From the NCBI RefSeq assembly GCF_000239855.1, contig NZ_BADT01000248.1, positions 1 through 43,217 on the forward strand: a stretch of 43,217 bases of DNA, read 5' to 3'. The notes beneath the pieces are model-generated. The model was not told where the DNA came from. It did no database searches and worked only from the letters and a program-made list of their open reading frames with translations. Numbering within the stretch: the first letter of the stretch is position 1; each line of letters begins with the position of its first letter. The stretch comes from Pseudoalteromonas sp. BSi20652 (GTDB lineage Bacteria > Pseudomonadota > Gammaproteobacteria > Enterobacterales > Alteromonadaceae). The position numbers and the translations under genes are program-made. Shown in pieces: positions 1 to 9,364 of this stretch.

Positions 1-1
1 A

Positions 2-480
2 TTATACTTTATGTTTCATTAAGCGTTCTTTTTCACGAGACCAATCTTTGTTTTTCCCGTCATCGCGTTTATCGTGCAGCTTTTACCTTTAGCTAGGTGA
101 AATTCAAGTTTACCCAACATTTTTTTCCAGTACATTGCGGTGGCAATTAAAGAATAGCCATCGCGCTCTGTTGCACCGAATAAACGGTCAAGTTCGCGTC
201 TGCTTAATAGTAATTTACGATAACGAAGTGGGTCGCAAATTACATGGGTCGATGCACTAATAAGTGGCTGAATTTGACTGCCAAGTAAAAATGCCTCGCC
301 ATTTTTAAGATGAATATAAGTTTCTGTGATATTTACTTTACCAGCTCGGATACTTTTAACTTCCCAGCCTTGTAGTTCAACACCCGCTTCAAACTTATCG
401 TGTAAAAAATACTCATGCCGCGCTTTTTTGTTTAGCGCGATGGTATTACTTGTCGATTTTGATGAATTTTTCTTAGCCAT
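2..480 (-). CDS. smpB: SsrA-binding protein SmpB, C-terminus frameshifted
   Basis: SmpB binds tmRNA and delivers it to stalled ribosomes for trans-translation. The N-terminal barrel is clear ([10 protein letters not shown] near residue 17, then [16 protein letters not shown] and NITETYI), as is the HLAKGK segment near residue 130. As read, the frame ends at 19 with a tail that does not look like SmpB. Adding one A to the A4 run (T4 at 81-84 on the plus strand) continues HLAKGK into [20 protein letters not shown] and a stop at 2-4. That gives about 159 aa, the family's usual length, with the basic tail that enters the ribosomal A site. I therefore take the true gene to be 2-480 and the uncorrected 19-480 frame to be an artefact or a mutation. 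It is divergent from ratA, as in E. coli. Confidence 0.93.
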
Positions 481-626
481 AGTGCCCTATAATATACGTA
501 TTGTGAGATGTTTTACATCGATTTTTTAATAATGCTGTTAAAAATTAAGCTTTAATTAAAGCTGCATGAAAATTTGGGGAAACGCGCAAAGCTTGCTAAA
601 ATCCGCCCACACAGTTGGGAGTGAGT

Positions 627-1067
627 ATGCCACAAATAGAAAAAAGTGCGCTGGTTATGTACAGCACTAAAGAGATGTTTGATCTTGTTAATGATGTAGA
701 AGCTTATTCACAGTTTTTACCAAATTGCTCAGGTTCAAAAATTGTTTCACAGCACGATAATAACATGACCGCGAGTTTAGAAATATCTAAGGCGGGTATA
801 AAAAAGTGGTTCACCACCGAAAACACCTTTGTTGATGAACAAACTGTGTTACTTCGCCTTGTTGATGGCCCGTTTAAAATGCTAAAAGGGCGTTGGCATT
901 TTCAAGAACTTGACGCTCAAGCATGTAAAGTTCATTTAGAGTTAGAGTTTGAATTTTCAAGTAAGTTAATAGAACTTGCTTTTGGTAAAATTTTTAACGA
1001 TGTTGCAAAAAATATGGTAAGCGCATTTACCAAGCGTGCAAAGCAGGTTTATGGAGCACGAGTATGA
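627..1067 (+). CDS. ratA: RatA family protein (START-like coenzyme Q-binding)
   Basis: A 146-aa protein of the RatA/YfjG (Coq10-like START) family. In E. coli RatA was described as a toxin that binds the 50S subunit and blocks 70S association; relatives bind ubiquinone, so the physiological role is unsettled. Recognised from the opening MPQIEKSALV, the LVNDVEAYSQFLPNCSGS segment and the tail AFTKRAKQVYG. An in-frame TTG at 615 and GTG at 621 exist, but ATG 627 follows GGGAG (617-621) at a good distance and matches where the family starts. The stop overlaps the rnfH start (ATGA), so the two are translationally coupled. The arrangement smpB / ratA-rnfH / bamE is conserved in gammaproteobacteria. 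Confidence 0.93.
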   Translation: MPQIEKSALVMYSTKEMFDLVNDVEAYSQFLPNCSGSKIVSQHDNNMTASLEISKAGIKKWFTTENTFVDEQTVLLRLVDGPFKMLKGRWHFQELDAQACKVHLELEFEFSSKLIELAFGKIFNDVAKNMVSAFTKRAKQVYGARV

Positions 1068-1387
1068 TTAATGTTGAGGTGGTATTTGCATTACCAACTA
1101 TGGCGACGTGTTTATCAATTGAGGTACTAGAGGGGACAACAGTCGAACAAGCTGTTATTCAGTCTGGTATTATAGAAAAGTGTCCTGAAATAGACGCCAC
1201 TTCCTTAACTTTAGGTGTTTGGAATCGCACTGTAAAAGCTAACTATGAATTAAAAAATGGTGACCGTATTGAAATATACCGTCCATTAATTGCAGATCCT
1301 AAAGATGCGCGTAGAAAGCGAGCGGAAAAAGCGAAAGATGAGGGGCGCGCAAATAAAATAACAGGTGGGCGTCCAATAGAGCGGTAG
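1064..1387 (+). CDS. rnfH: RnfH family protein (UPF0125)
   Basis: A 107-aa small protein with a ubiquitin-like beta-grasp fold, often paired with ratA and sometimes proposed as its antitoxin, though this is not established. The family pattern is seen in INVEVVFALP at the start, GVWNRTVKANYELKNGDRIEIYRPL near residues 50-75 and the PKDARRKRAEKAKDEG segment. It shares 4 bp with ratA and ends just before a strong bidirectional hairpin. Confidence 0.92.
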   Translation: MINVEVVFALPTMATCLSIEVLEGTTVEQAVIQSGIIEKCPEIDATSLTLGVWNRTVKANYELKNGDRIEIYRPLIADPKDARRKRAEKAKDEGRANKITGGRPIER

Positions 1388-1406
1388 TTATTTACTTATA
1401 AATACT

Positions 1407-1434
1407 AAAAAGGTGAGCATGGCTCACCTTTTTT
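1407..1434. terminator. Bidirectional intrinsic terminator between rnfH and bamE
   Basis: Stem AAAAGGTGAGC / GCTCACCTTTT with a 3-nt loop, preceded by an A tract and followed by a T6 tract. It sits between two convergent genes and can serve both strands. Confidence 0.85.
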
Positions 1435-1448
1435 ACCATTTGTGCAAA

Positions 1449-1808
1449 TTATTGCTCTAGTGGTGTAGTAAAGTTTTCAGGTTGGTCGTAATCACCTGAG
1501 ATTGACACTAGCTTTTCATTTTCAAATTTAATTACTAACTCTTTATTTTGCTCGTTTTTACGACCTTTATTAAAGCTGTAAATATAGCGCCATGTATTGT
1601 TATCAAAAGCATCTTCGGCAATAGGTCTGCCTAACACATAAATAACTTGCTCTCGGGTCATACTTATACGTAGCTTTTCAACATCTGATTGCTCTAAAAA
1701 GTTACCTTGTGGGATGTTAATTCGGTATACCCAGCTAGAGCAACCAGCTGCTGAGCTAAGTGTTAGAGCAACGATAAGCCAAAGAGAAAAAGTTTTTAAC
1801 GACTGCAT
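1449..1808 (-). CDS. bamE: Outer membrane assembly lipoprotein BamE
   Basis: BamE (SmpA) is a lipoprotein subunit of the Bam complex that inserts beta-barrel proteins into the outer membrane. The 119-aa product has a lipoprotein signal with lipobox SAAGC (Cys at residue 23), then VYRINIPQGNFLEQSDVEKL and MTREQVIYVLGRP, the BamE fold signature, and a following NTWRYIYSF strand. Length and position next to ratA-rnfH and smpB match other gammaproteobacteria. Confidence 0.94.
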   Translation of the reverse strand: MQSLKTFSLWLIVALTLSSAAGCSSWVYRINIPQGNFLEQSDVEKLRISMTREQVIYVLGRPIAEDAFDNNTWRYIYSFNKGRKNEQNKELVIKFENEKLVSISGDYDQPENFTTPLEQ

Positions 1809-1915
1809 TGTTAGTTGTGATCCTTATTTTTTATAATCTGCATGATACCGATTAGTCACTGAAGGTAAAACCCTTTTAAGCAATTGTTTCTTGTTAAGGG
1901 CATAAAGGTAATGTT

Positions 1916-2245
1916 TTGACCATCAATAATGAAAAAAGTTTACAGCACATTGAACAGAATAACTTAAAAATTGCATCTATTTGGTATTTATACATTGTAG
2001 AGACGCGATTTGGGCATTGGTATACAGGGATAACGACTAATGTTGAAAAACGCTTTGCAACTCATCAAGCAGGCAAAGGGGCTAAAAGCCTTAGAGGGAA
2101 AGGACCTCTTTTACTTATCCATCAACAGCAAGTAGGTAATAAAAGTGAAGCAAGTAAGCTTGAGTATCAATTAAAAAAGCTCCCTAGGGCCAAAAAGGAA
2201 GCGTACGTTTCAGCATTTCATACCGGCGATAGTAAGAGGACTTAG
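1916..2245 (+). CDS. GIY-YIG nuclease superfamily protein (YhbQ-like)
   Basis: A 109-aa stand-alone GIY-YIG domain protein. The domain begins near residue 23 with WYLYIVE; the second motif reads WYTGIT, followed by the conserved Arg (EKRFATHQ) and GKGAKSLRGKGPL. Family members such as E. coli YhbQ are DNA-active single-domain proteins with poorly defined roles. The start is a TTG at 1916 with AAGG at 1905-1908 (spacing 7); no in-frame ATG lies upstream of the domain. The start codon is the least certain part of the call. Confidence 0.85.
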   Translation: MTINNEKSLQHIEQNNLKIASIWYLYIVETRFGHWYTGITTNVEKRFATHQAGKGAKSLRGKGPLLLIHQQQVGNKSEASKLEYQLKKLPRAKKEAYVSAFHTGDSKRT

Positions 2246-2274
2246 TTTGTATCAATTAAGTCTATTCGTTACGA

Positions 2275-2304
2275 GCAAAAACTATCTTCGAATATAGTTT
2301 TTGC
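2275..2304. terminator. Bidirectional terminator between convergent genes
   Basis: Perfect 11-bp stem GCAAAAACTAT / ATAGTTTTTGC around an 8-nt loop. It lies between the convergent GIY-YIG gene and chemoreceptor gene and carries U-rich 3' arms on both strands. Confidence 0.7.
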
Positions 2305-2313
2305 CCATAGCTG

Positions 2314-4233
2314 CTAGCGGTGTTTTTCAAAAGTAGCTACAAGTGCATCAAGTGTTTGTGCACTGTTTGCTAAGTCCCGAATTGCTTGCTCTGTATTAAT
2401 TTGTTCGCTCATTGCTTTATCGCTAATTTCGCTAATTTGCTCAATATTTCGGCTTACATCGGCAACCACATTACTTTGCTGCTCAGTTGCAGTCGCTATA
2501 AGCGTAGCCATATCGTTTATTTGATTTGCTGTTTCGGTTATCGTATCAAGTAATTCTACTGAATTTTGCATAGCACCAACGCTTTGCTGAGCTTTATCTT
2601 TCGATTGGCTAATATCATTAACTACATCATCAGATATTCTCGTAAGCTCTTCAATCATAGATTGAATTTCGGTGGTTGATTGCGATGTACGGTTTGCCAA
2701 TGCACGTACTTCATCAGCAACTACCGCAAAACCTCGACCATGTTCACCCGCACGGGCTGATTCAATTGCTGCATTTAAAGCAAGTAGGTTAGTTTGCTCC
2801 GAGATACCACTAATAGAGTCAACAATGCTTGCAATATCAACGGTCTTTTTCGATAAAAGAGTTACTTGCTCTGTAATGCCATCTATATCGCTTGCAAGAG
2901 CCGAAATAGTAGACTGACTTTGCAATACTTGTTTGTGGCTCAGAATCGTGTTTTCGCGGCTAGTATCGGTTAGTTTTGCTGTATTTGCTGCACTTTGTGC
3001 AATTTCTTGTACCGTTGCCCCCATTTCATTTATAGCCGCAGCAACGGAAATAGTTTGCTCTTTTTGGCTATCAATTGCTTGTGAGTTTCGTTTTGCTTGT
3101 TTAAATACATGATCGGAGCTTTGGCGTATATCGTGACTCTCATTGGCAACTTGAGTAATAGCTGTTTCTATTTTATTAATAAACTGATTGAAGCCGTTAC
3201 TTAAATTGTTAAGCTCTGGCTGGCTCGATTCTGGAAGGCGGTACGCTAAGTTTGCATCACCTGAGCCTAAGCGTGAAAACAGTTCTGCCATTTTAGATAA
3301 TGGAGAAGAAAGAGATCGGGCTAATAAATAACTAATCAAGCTAGCAACTAAGGCAACTATTAAGGTAAAGGTAAAAATTTGCCATTGCAAGGTACTTACA
3401 CTTGCAAATACTTCACTTTTTGGCACTTGAGCAACGACATATAATTCAGTATTTTTAATAGGGGTGGCAGCAACTAAGGTTGGCTGACCATTAAAGTTGA
3501 TTTCTTCTAGTGCAAAGCCACGATTGTTAAGTAATTTAGTACGGATATTGTTGCTATATAAATCATCAATATTTGCTTTAGCTACTTTATTTGCATCTTT
3601 ATGAAGCTGAATTAATCCACTTTTATCGACAATAAATACAAAGCCTGTTTGCTCTATTTTAAATTGCTGCAGTAGTTTTTGCATATCAGTAATACTTTTA
3701 GCAAGACCAGCTAAACCCATACCGTTAGCTTGCTGGTGATTTACAAACATTTTTACATCATTAGCTGACTCTTGATAAATGCTTATAGAGTATGGCTTTT
3801 TTGATTGTTTAAAAGCAAAAAACCAGCCATCAGCCGCATCGTTTTGTAAAACACGTAAAAAACCATTTTGGTTCCAATACTGTGCGGTTTCTCTGTTTGC
3901 CCAAGATGCTGTCGCTAAATCGAATTGCTGAGCAACGCGATTTAATTCTTTTAATAATAATGTGTCGTCTTTGCTATTAGATTGAGCCCATTGTAAAACG
4001 AACTCGTTCGATGATAGTTGCTGTGCAGCACCAAGCAGTTCGTTTATTTCACCGCCTATGTGATTGCTGATTGTTTGCAGTTTACTAGGGAGCTCTGACT
4101 CAATCATACGTTGCTCAATAATATCCTCTGAGCTGTATAAGGAGGTCAAACCGATTAATGCAGCCACACAAATAGCGATACCGCTGCCTAACGCTGTGAT
4201 TTTTTGAGTAATAGAAAGGTTATTTATCATCAT
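2314..4233 (-). CDS. Methyl-accepting chemotaxis protein with Cache-type sensor
   Basis: A 639-aa chemoreceptor. One membrane helix lies near residues 10-32 ([20 protein letters not shown]) and a second near 280-305, enclosing a roughly 250-aa periplasmic domain that looks like a double Cache fold ([17 protein letters not shown] near its distal part). A HAMP segment follows, then a long coiled coil with the invariant signalling tip ([35 protein letters not shown]) that contacts CheA/CheW. Ligand cannot be read from sequence. The start may be either of two adjacent Met codons (4233 or 4230). It is monocistronic and convergent with the GIY-YIG gene. Confidence 0.93.
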   Translation of the reverse strand: MMINNLSITQKITALGSGIAICVAALIGLTSLYSSEDIIEQRMIESELPSKLQTISNHIGGEINELLGAAQQLSSNEFVLQWAQSNSKDDTLLLKELNRVAQQFDLATASWANRETAQYWNQNGFLRVLQNDAADGWFFAFKQSKKPYSISIYQESANDVKMFVNHQQANGMGLAGLAKSITDMQKLLQQFKIEQTGFVFIVDKSGLIQLHKDANKVAKANIDDLYSNNIRTKLLNNRGFALEEINFNGQPTLVAATPIKNTELYVVAQVPKSEVFASVSTLQWQIFTFTLIVALVASLISYLLARSLSSPLSKMAELFSRLGSGDANLAYRLPESSQPELNNLSNGFNQFINKIETAITQVANESHDIRQSSDHVFKQAKRNSQAIDSQKEQTISVAAAINEMGATVQEIAQSAANTAKLTDTSRENTILSHKQVLQSQSTISALASDIDGITEQVTLLSKKTVDIASIVDSISGISEQTNLLALNAAIESARAGEHGRGFAVVADEVRALANRTSQSTTEIQSMIEELTRISDDVVNDISQSKDKAQQSVGAMQNSVELLDTITETANQINDMATLIATATEQQSNVVADVSRNIEQISEISDKAMSEQINTEQAIRDLANSAQTLDALVATFEKHR

Positions 4234-4357
4234 TATATTAATTATTTTACGATTAAGTAGAAAAACATATTAGCACACTATTAATTTGGATCTAAATATT
4301 GGCTAAGCAGACGAAATAAAGATATGCCGTATTGGTTAAAGTTTTATTAACGGGCAT

Positions 4358-4390
4358 AAAAAAGCCCACATGCAAAAAACATATAGGCTT
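4358..4390 (-). terminator. ilvC terminator
   Basis: Read on the minus strand, AAGCCTATATG pairs with CATGTGGGCTT (11 bp including two G-U pairs) and is followed by a U6 tract. It lies 35 nt past the ilvC stop. Confidence 0.75.
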
Positions 4391-4424
4391 GGTTTCTAAC
4401 AAGCGAAACTTTTATTGTTTAGGG

Positions 4425-5897
4425 TTAAACAATTTTTTTCATTGCTGACATGTAGCCACGTAATTTAGCACCTACTTTTTCAACAGGGTGTTCACGAAGG
4501 GCGGCGTTGATTTGAATTAATGTTTGGTTATCAACTTGGTTACTGTGCTCGCCAAGGCCTTTACCAATAATGTCTGTATCAACATTTTTCATAAAATCTG
4601 CAAGTAATGGTAAACATGCGTGGTTATATAGGTAACAGCCGTATTCAGCAGTATCAGAGATAGTACGGTTCATTTCGAAAAGTTTTTTACGCGCAATAGT
4701 GTTGGCGATTAATGGCGTTTCGTGTAATGACTCGTAGTAAGCCGACTCTTCAATAATACCGGCTGCAGTCATGGTTTCAAATGCAAGTTCAACACCTGCT
4801 TTAACCATAGCGACCATTAAAATACCGTTATCAAAAAATTCTTGTTCTGAGATTTCTACATCGCCAGCAGGGGTCTTTTCAAAGTTAGTTTCTGCTGTTT
4901 CTGCGCGCCATTTAAGTAAGTTTACGTCATCATTATTCCAGTCTTCCATCATAGTGCGTGAGAAAGTGCCGTCGATGATGTCATCTTGATGCTTATTATA
5001 AAGCGGGCGCATAATTTGTTTTAGCTCTTCACTTAATTCAAACGCTTTTACTTTTGCAGGGTTTGAAAGACGGTCAAGCATGTTAGTAACACCGCCATAT
5101 TTAAGTGCTTCAGTGATTACTTCCCAGCCGTATTGTATTAGTTTTGATGCATAACCTGCATCAATACCTTTTTCTACCATTTTATCAAAACATAAAATTG
5201 AACCAGTCTGTAACATGCCACATAAAATGGTTTGTTCGCCCATTAGGTCAGACTTAACTTCAGCAATAAATGATGATTTAAGTACCCCTGCGCGATGTCC
5301 GCCAGTACCTGCTGCATACGCTTTTGCTTGTGCCAAACCAAGACCCTGAGGGTCGTTTTCTGGGTGAACTGCAATTAGTGTTGGAACACCAAAGCCGCGT
5401 TTGTATTCTTCACGTACTTCAGAACCAGGACACTTAGGCGCAACCATGATTACAGTAATGTCTTGGCGTACTTGCATGCCTTCTTCAACAATATTAAAGC
5501 CATGAGAGTAAGCAAGGGTCGAGTCTTTTTTCATAAGCGGCATAATTGCACTTACTACAGCAGTATGTTGCTTATCTGGTGTTAAATTAAGTACTACGTC
5601 AGCTGTCGGAATTAATTCTTCATAAGTACCTACAGTAAAACCGTTTTCAGATGCATTTAAAAATGATTGGCGACGCTCAGAAATAGCTGATGCGCGTAAT
5701 GTGTATGATACATCTAAGCCAGAGTCACGTAAGTTTAAGCCTTGATTTAAACCTTGTGCGCCACAGCCTACAATAACTAGCTTTTTACCTTTAAGTGCGT
5801 CAACGCCATCGGCAAATTCGCTTGCGTCCATAAATTCGCATTGCGCTAATTGTGCTAATTGCTCGCGTAAAGGTAAGGTATTGAAATAATTCGCCAT
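4425..5897 (-). CDS. ilvC: Ketol-acid reductoisomerase (class II)
   Basis: IlvC converts acetolactate and acetohydroxybutyrate to dihydroxy acids using NADPH and Mg2+ in valine, leucine and isoleucine synthesis. At 490 aa it is the long class II form with two C-terminal knotted domains, as in E. coli. The Rossmann motif [17 protein letters not shown] lies at about residues 44-60, [10 protein letters not shown] near 132 and [20 protein letters not shown] near 153. AGGA nine bases upstream supports ATG 5897. It is divergent from ilvY, its usual activator, and ends in its own terminator. Confidence 0.97.
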   Translation of the reverse strand: MANYFNTLPLREQLAQLAQCEFMDASEFADGVDALKGKKLVIVGCGAQGLNQGLNLRDSGLDVSYTLRASAISERRQSFLNASENGFTVGTYEELIPTADVVLNLTPDKQHTAVVSAIMPLMKKDSTLAYSHGFNIVEEGMQVRQDITVIMVAPKCPGSEVREEYKRGFGVPTLIAVHPENDPQGLGLAQAKAYAAGTGGHRAGVLKSSFIAEVKSDLMGEQTILCGMLQTGSILCFDKMVEKGIDAGYASKLIQYGWEVITEALKYGGVTNMLDRLSNPAKVKAFELSEELKQIMRPLYNKHQDDIIDGTFSRTMMEDWNNDDVNLLKWRAETAETNFEKTPAGDVEISEQEFFDNGILMVAMVKAGVELAFETMTAAGIIEESAYYESLHETPLIANTIARKKLFEMNRTISDTAEYGCYLYNHACLPLLADFMKNVDTDIIGKGLGEHSNQVDNQTLIQINAALREHPVEKVGAKLRGYMSAMKKIV

Positions 5898-5930
5898 TGT
5901 TAGTGTCCTATAAAGTCATGTTTGTTAGAT

Positions 5931-5966
5931 GCGCAATATATTTGCGCTTACAAACACCATATGTAA
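5931..5966. promoter_or_regulatory. Candidate IlvY operators in the ilvC-ilvY intergenic region
   Basis: Two dyad elements sit back to back between the divergent genes: GCGCAA-TATAT-TTGCGC at 5931-5947 and TTACA-N9-TGTAA at 5948-5966. LysR regulators typically bind paired dyads between divergent promoters, and IlvY is known to do so with inducer acetolactate or acetohydroxybutyrate. Assignment of these exact dyads is inference. Confidence 0.5.
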
Positions 5967-6034
5967 AATCGTTGCTTGCGTAAAATGATATATTTGAATT
6001 AAAGTGTTTCATAATATGAAATAAAGGATTTAGC

Positions 6035-6940
6035 ATGGATCATAAGCATTTAAATTACTTTTTAGCACTAGCTAAAACGCTTCACTTTGGCCGAGCAAGC
6101 GAACTTTGCCATATAAGCGCACCTACTTTGAGTCGCAATATAAAGCATTTAGAGGAGGAGGTAGGTGTTGCATTATTTGTACGTGATAATCGCAGTGTTA
6201 AATTAACCCGTGAAGGTGAGTCTTTTATTGATTACGCCACAGCCACACTTGCTAATTGGCAGCGCTTTAAAACGAATGTAAAAGACCCACAACAACATAT
6301 TTACGGCAAAGTAAGTATTTATTGCTCGGTTACTGCGTCTTATAGTTTTTTACATCAAATATTAGAACAACTTCGTGCACAACATCAGTACATAGAAATA
6401 ACATTAAATACAGGCGATCCTGCACTTGCTATAAATCGTGTGCTAGATGGCCACGAATTAATGGCTATTGCAGCTAAGCCTAATAAATTACCGTCGCAAA
6501 TTGCTTTTGTTGATATTGGTCACTCACCACTTTTATTAATTGGACCAAAAATTCAATGTCCAATTACTGAAAAATTAACCCAAAATGGAGGTGATATTAA
6601 TTGGTCTGATCTTGAATTTATTGTGCCGGAGCAAGGTTTTTCTAGGCAGCGATTAGAGCACTGGTGGCGCAAAAATAATATTCACGGAAAAATCTACGCT
6701 CAAGTTGCAGGACATGAAGCAATGGTTTCTATGGTGAGCTTAGGGCTAGGTGTCGCAATGGTCCCTAAAATAGTGCTAGATAACAGCCCGCTGAAAGATA
6801 AGGTACAAATACTAACACCCAAAATGCAAGCGCCCGATGGGTTTGACATTGGCTTGGCAGTATTGAGGAAAGAGTTAAATGACCCTGCAATCAGTGCTTT
6901 GTGGAATATTGCGCAAACTTTAGATGCAAAAGCGATTTAA
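6035..6940 (+). CDS. ilvY: LysR-family activator IlvY
   Basis: A 301-aa LysR regulator. The N-terminal winged helix-turn-helix is clear (LNYFLALAKTLHFGRASELC, then SAPTLSRNIKHLEEEVG, residues 5-45), followed by an effector-binding domain of normal length. Divergence from ilvC, separated by 137 bp with dyad elements, identifies it as IlvY, which activates ilvC when its substrates accumulate and represses its own gene. AAAGGA precedes ATG 6035. Confidence 0.92.
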   Translation: MDHKHLNYFLALAKTLHFGRASELCHISAPTLSRNIKHLEEEVGVALFVRDNRSVKLTREGESFIDYATATLANWQRFKTNVKDPQQHIYGKVSIYCSVTASYSFLHQILEQLRAQHQYIEITLNTGDPALAINRVLDGHELMAIAAKPNKLPSQIAFVDIGHSPLLLIGPKIQCPITEKLTQNGGDINWSDLEFIVPEQGFSRQRLEHWWRKNNIHGKIYAQVAGHEAMVSMVSLGLGVAMVPKIVLDNSPLKDKVQILTPKMQAPDGFDIGLAVLRKELNDPAISALWNIAQTLDAKAI

Positions 6941-7035
6941 TACGCGCAGAGAATAAGCAAGTTAGTTAAATAGTATGAATATAGGTTGCGTATAAGTTTA
7001 CTATTACTTAACATTGATCGCTAATAGTAAAAACA

Positions 7036-8103
7036 ATGACGCTTGAGAGTTTATTTATGGACCATGCAGTATCGCTTGCTCATTCTGCCCATTGCTTAAA
7101 AAAAGCAATTCCTTTGATGGTAAAACACCGGATGCCGGTTACACCCATTAACTATGCAATTTGGTACTGTTATATTCAAGGAAATAACCCTTCACTGAAT
7201 ACAGAGCTAGACCAGGTTATTGCTCAGCAGCAAACATGTTCACAAGACAAAGCAAAAGAGATATTTGATAAACATTTAACGCAAGACGATCTCGCTTTTT
7301 TTCAAGAAATAACTGAAAAATTTAATACAACCATTGAACAAGTTCAGCATGATATAAGTATCACGATCGATCATTCTAAAAGCTTTACGACTTCATTAGT
7401 AGACTCTCAAAACGAGTTAAACATGCTATCAGATACAAATTCTTTTAATGAAATTATTGGCTGTGTTGAGCGCTTAACTGATGAATCTATTGCTATGCAA
7501 GATTATGCTCGTAAGTTTCAGACAACGTTAGCTTCTGCCTATAACGAGATAAAGTATTTAAAAGAATCGCTAAATATATCAAAAGAAGCTGCTGATACAG
7601 ATCCACTAACTGGTTTTTATAATCGAGGTCGGTTTGATTTAGATATTGCTGACTTTTGCCGTAATTATTCAGAGCAAACACAGATTCATTCTCTCGCTGT
7701 ACTTATAATGTTTGATATTGATCATTTTAAGCGTTTTAACGATGATTTTGGCCATCAAAAAGGGGATGAAGTACTTAAGATAGTTGCAAAAAAGGTAAAA
7801 GAAAATATTGCTGATACCTCAAATGTATATCGATATGGGGGGGAGGAGTTTTGTATCACGGCTTATTTTGAAACAATAAATGACATGATGGCTTTTGCAG
7901 ATCGTATTAGATTAGAAATTGCAAAGTTAGTAATTCGTAAAAAGAATGATGTGAATACCAAACGTGCTATTTCAGCAAGTTTTGGCTTGGCAATTTTACG
8001 CCCTTTCGCTAATAGCACTGTTTTGGTTGAGCGAGCAGATAGAGCGCTTTATATAGCAAAAACACATGGTCGTAACCGTATTGAGATAGCACCAGATATT
8101 TAA
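7036..8103 (+). CDS. Diguanylate cyclase (GGDEF), no inhibitory site
   Basis: A 355-aa soluble protein with a roughly 185-aa helical N-terminal region (PVTPINYAIWYCYIQG near residues 35-50) and a C-terminal GGDEF domain beginning at DPLTGFYNRGRFD. The active-site motif is GGEEF at residues 268-272, so it should make c-di-GMP from GTP. The RxxD product-inhibition site that normally sits just before it is absent: the positions corresponding to R and D are A and S. No membrane helix is visible, so it is probably cytoplasmic. ATG 7036 is used here, but ATG 7057 is equally possible as neither has a strong ribosome site. The stimulus is unknown. Confidence 0.9.
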   Translation: MTLESLFMDHAVSLAHSAHCLKKAIPLMVKHRMPVTPINYAIWYCYIQGNNPSLNTELDQVIAQQQTCSQDKAKEIFDKHLTQDDLAFFQEITEKFNTTIEQVQHDISITIDHSKSFTTSLVDSQNELNMLSDTNSFNEIIGCVERLTDESIAMQDYARKFQTTLASAYNEIKYLKESLNISKEAADTDPLTGFYNRGRFDLDIADFCRNYSEQTQIHSLAVLIMFDIDHFKRFNDDFGHQKGDEVLKIVAKKVKENIADTSNVYRYGGEEFCITAYFETINDMMAFADRIRLEIAKLVIRKKNDVNTKRAISASFGLAILRPFANSTVLVERADRALYIAKTHGRNRIEIAPDI

Positions 8104-8487
8104 TAAGTGGCAGAGGGTTATGATTTATCTGGGTTAAAGCCGCTCAATTTAGGGCGATTTAATCCTACTTTAATTTTGTTAAGCAAGTCAGTAAAGCCTA
8201 ATAGAGGTGTAGCGAATTAGCTCTTAGTCAGTTTTATTTAGATAATTGCATTTTCTTCGTTATTCCTCATTATCAAAGTGTCTTAAACTACTATTAGTAA
8301 AAAACTACATAAGCAATTGAAAATACACTCCTTAGATATTATTACCTTAAAAGATAAATAGTCTGAAGGACGCATAAAGTTAACATTTTGCATACAAATT
8401 GTGAATAATTGTAACCAGCTAGAGCTAGTTTAAAAAGAGCTTGCTAGTATGGGGAACTCACTTATTTTAAGACTTTGATTTACACTG
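8104..8487. other. 384-bp intergenic region upstream of cassette 1
   Basis: No credible ORF or RNA gene. It should hold the promoter of the mipA-DUF3019-regulator-kinase operon. The last 110 bp are AT-rich with TTAAC, GTGAATAATTGTAACC and two nearby GCTAG words, but I could not define a promoter or a clean operator. Confidence 0.5.
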
Positions 8488-9363
8488 ATGCGGTATGCCT
8501 TCTCATTATTAACAGCTCTATGTTTTAGCACTTTGCTTGTTTGCCTTTCGGTGCAAGCAGCACAGACAAGCAAGCATGCTGACGATTATACAGAGCAAGA
8601 TATAATAACCGATCGTCTGCATTTGAGTTTAAGTGTGGGGGTTGGAGTTATAACCAATCCTTTGCATGGTGGAGAAAATATTCCGCTCGTGCTTATTCCT
8701 CAAGTTGCGTTTTATGCAGAGCAATGGTTTTTTGATAATGGCCGCCTTGGTTATTCATTTTTACAAACACCTAAGCATCACTTTAATCTAGTAGGTGAAC
8801 TCAACTCCGAGTCTCGCTTTTTTATAGATTGGCACCCTAAAAATGTATTTACACTACAAAGTACTGCCCTCAACAATCAGTTCGTAATGCAAGATGAAGT
8901 CTCGTCTTCTCGCTATGTTGATATTGATAATTTACATAAACGGCAAATTGCACTCGATGCGGGTATTACTTATCACTATGTAAATAAAGACCATGTTTTT
9001 TCGGTTCAGGCTTTACATGATATAACCGATGTTTATCGAGGTGTACGCGCAGCATTGCAGTGGCGGTATCATACTGTGCTAGGAAAGCTCAAAATAAAGC
9101 CAACACTTGGAATAAACTATAAATCTGCGGAACTAAATAGCTATTTTTATGGACTTAATGAGGGTGAAACTCAATTTGGCAAAATAGACGTTGGTAGTAG
9201 TTGGCAACCTTATGCTAAAATCGATGCCCGTTGGCCGCTAAATAAGGCTGATTCTCTTCGTTTTCATATAGCGTATTATGATTATTCAGCCATGGCTGAC
9301 AGTCTCTTCTTTACGCGTACTTATTCAATGACTGCCTTTATAGGATTCGATCGTACTTTTTAA
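8488..9363 (+). CDS. MipA/OmpV family outer membrane protein (cassette 1)
   Basis: A 291-aa exported protein with a signal peptide ending VQA (about residue 24) and the beta-rich MipA/OmpV pattern: LSLSVGVGVITNPLHGGENI, VPLVLIPQVAFYAEQWFFDNG-type strands, and a C-terminal Phe (FIGFDRTF) typical of Bam-inserted barrels. MipA scaffolds murein enzymes in E. coli and OmpV is a barrel; several relatives are under the control of neighbouring two-component systems. It is the first gene of a tight operon: the DUF3019 gene starts one base after its stop. The homologue at 19614-20471 heads the second cassette. Confidence 0.88.
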   Translation: MRYAFSLLTALCFSTLLVCLSVQAAQTSKHADDYTEQDIITDRLHLSLSVGVGVITNPLHGGENIPLVLIPQVAFYAEQWFFDNGRLGYSFLQTPKHHFNLVGELNSESRFFIDWHPKNVFTLQSTALNNQFVMQDEVSSSRYVDIDNLHKRQIALDAGITYHYVNKDHVFSVQALHDITDVYRGVRAALQWRYHTVLGKLKIKPTLGINYKSAELNSYFYGLNEGETQFGKIDVGSSWQPYAKIDARWPLNKADSLRFHIAYYDYSAMADSLFFTRTYSMTAFIGFDRTF

Positions 9364-9364
9364 G

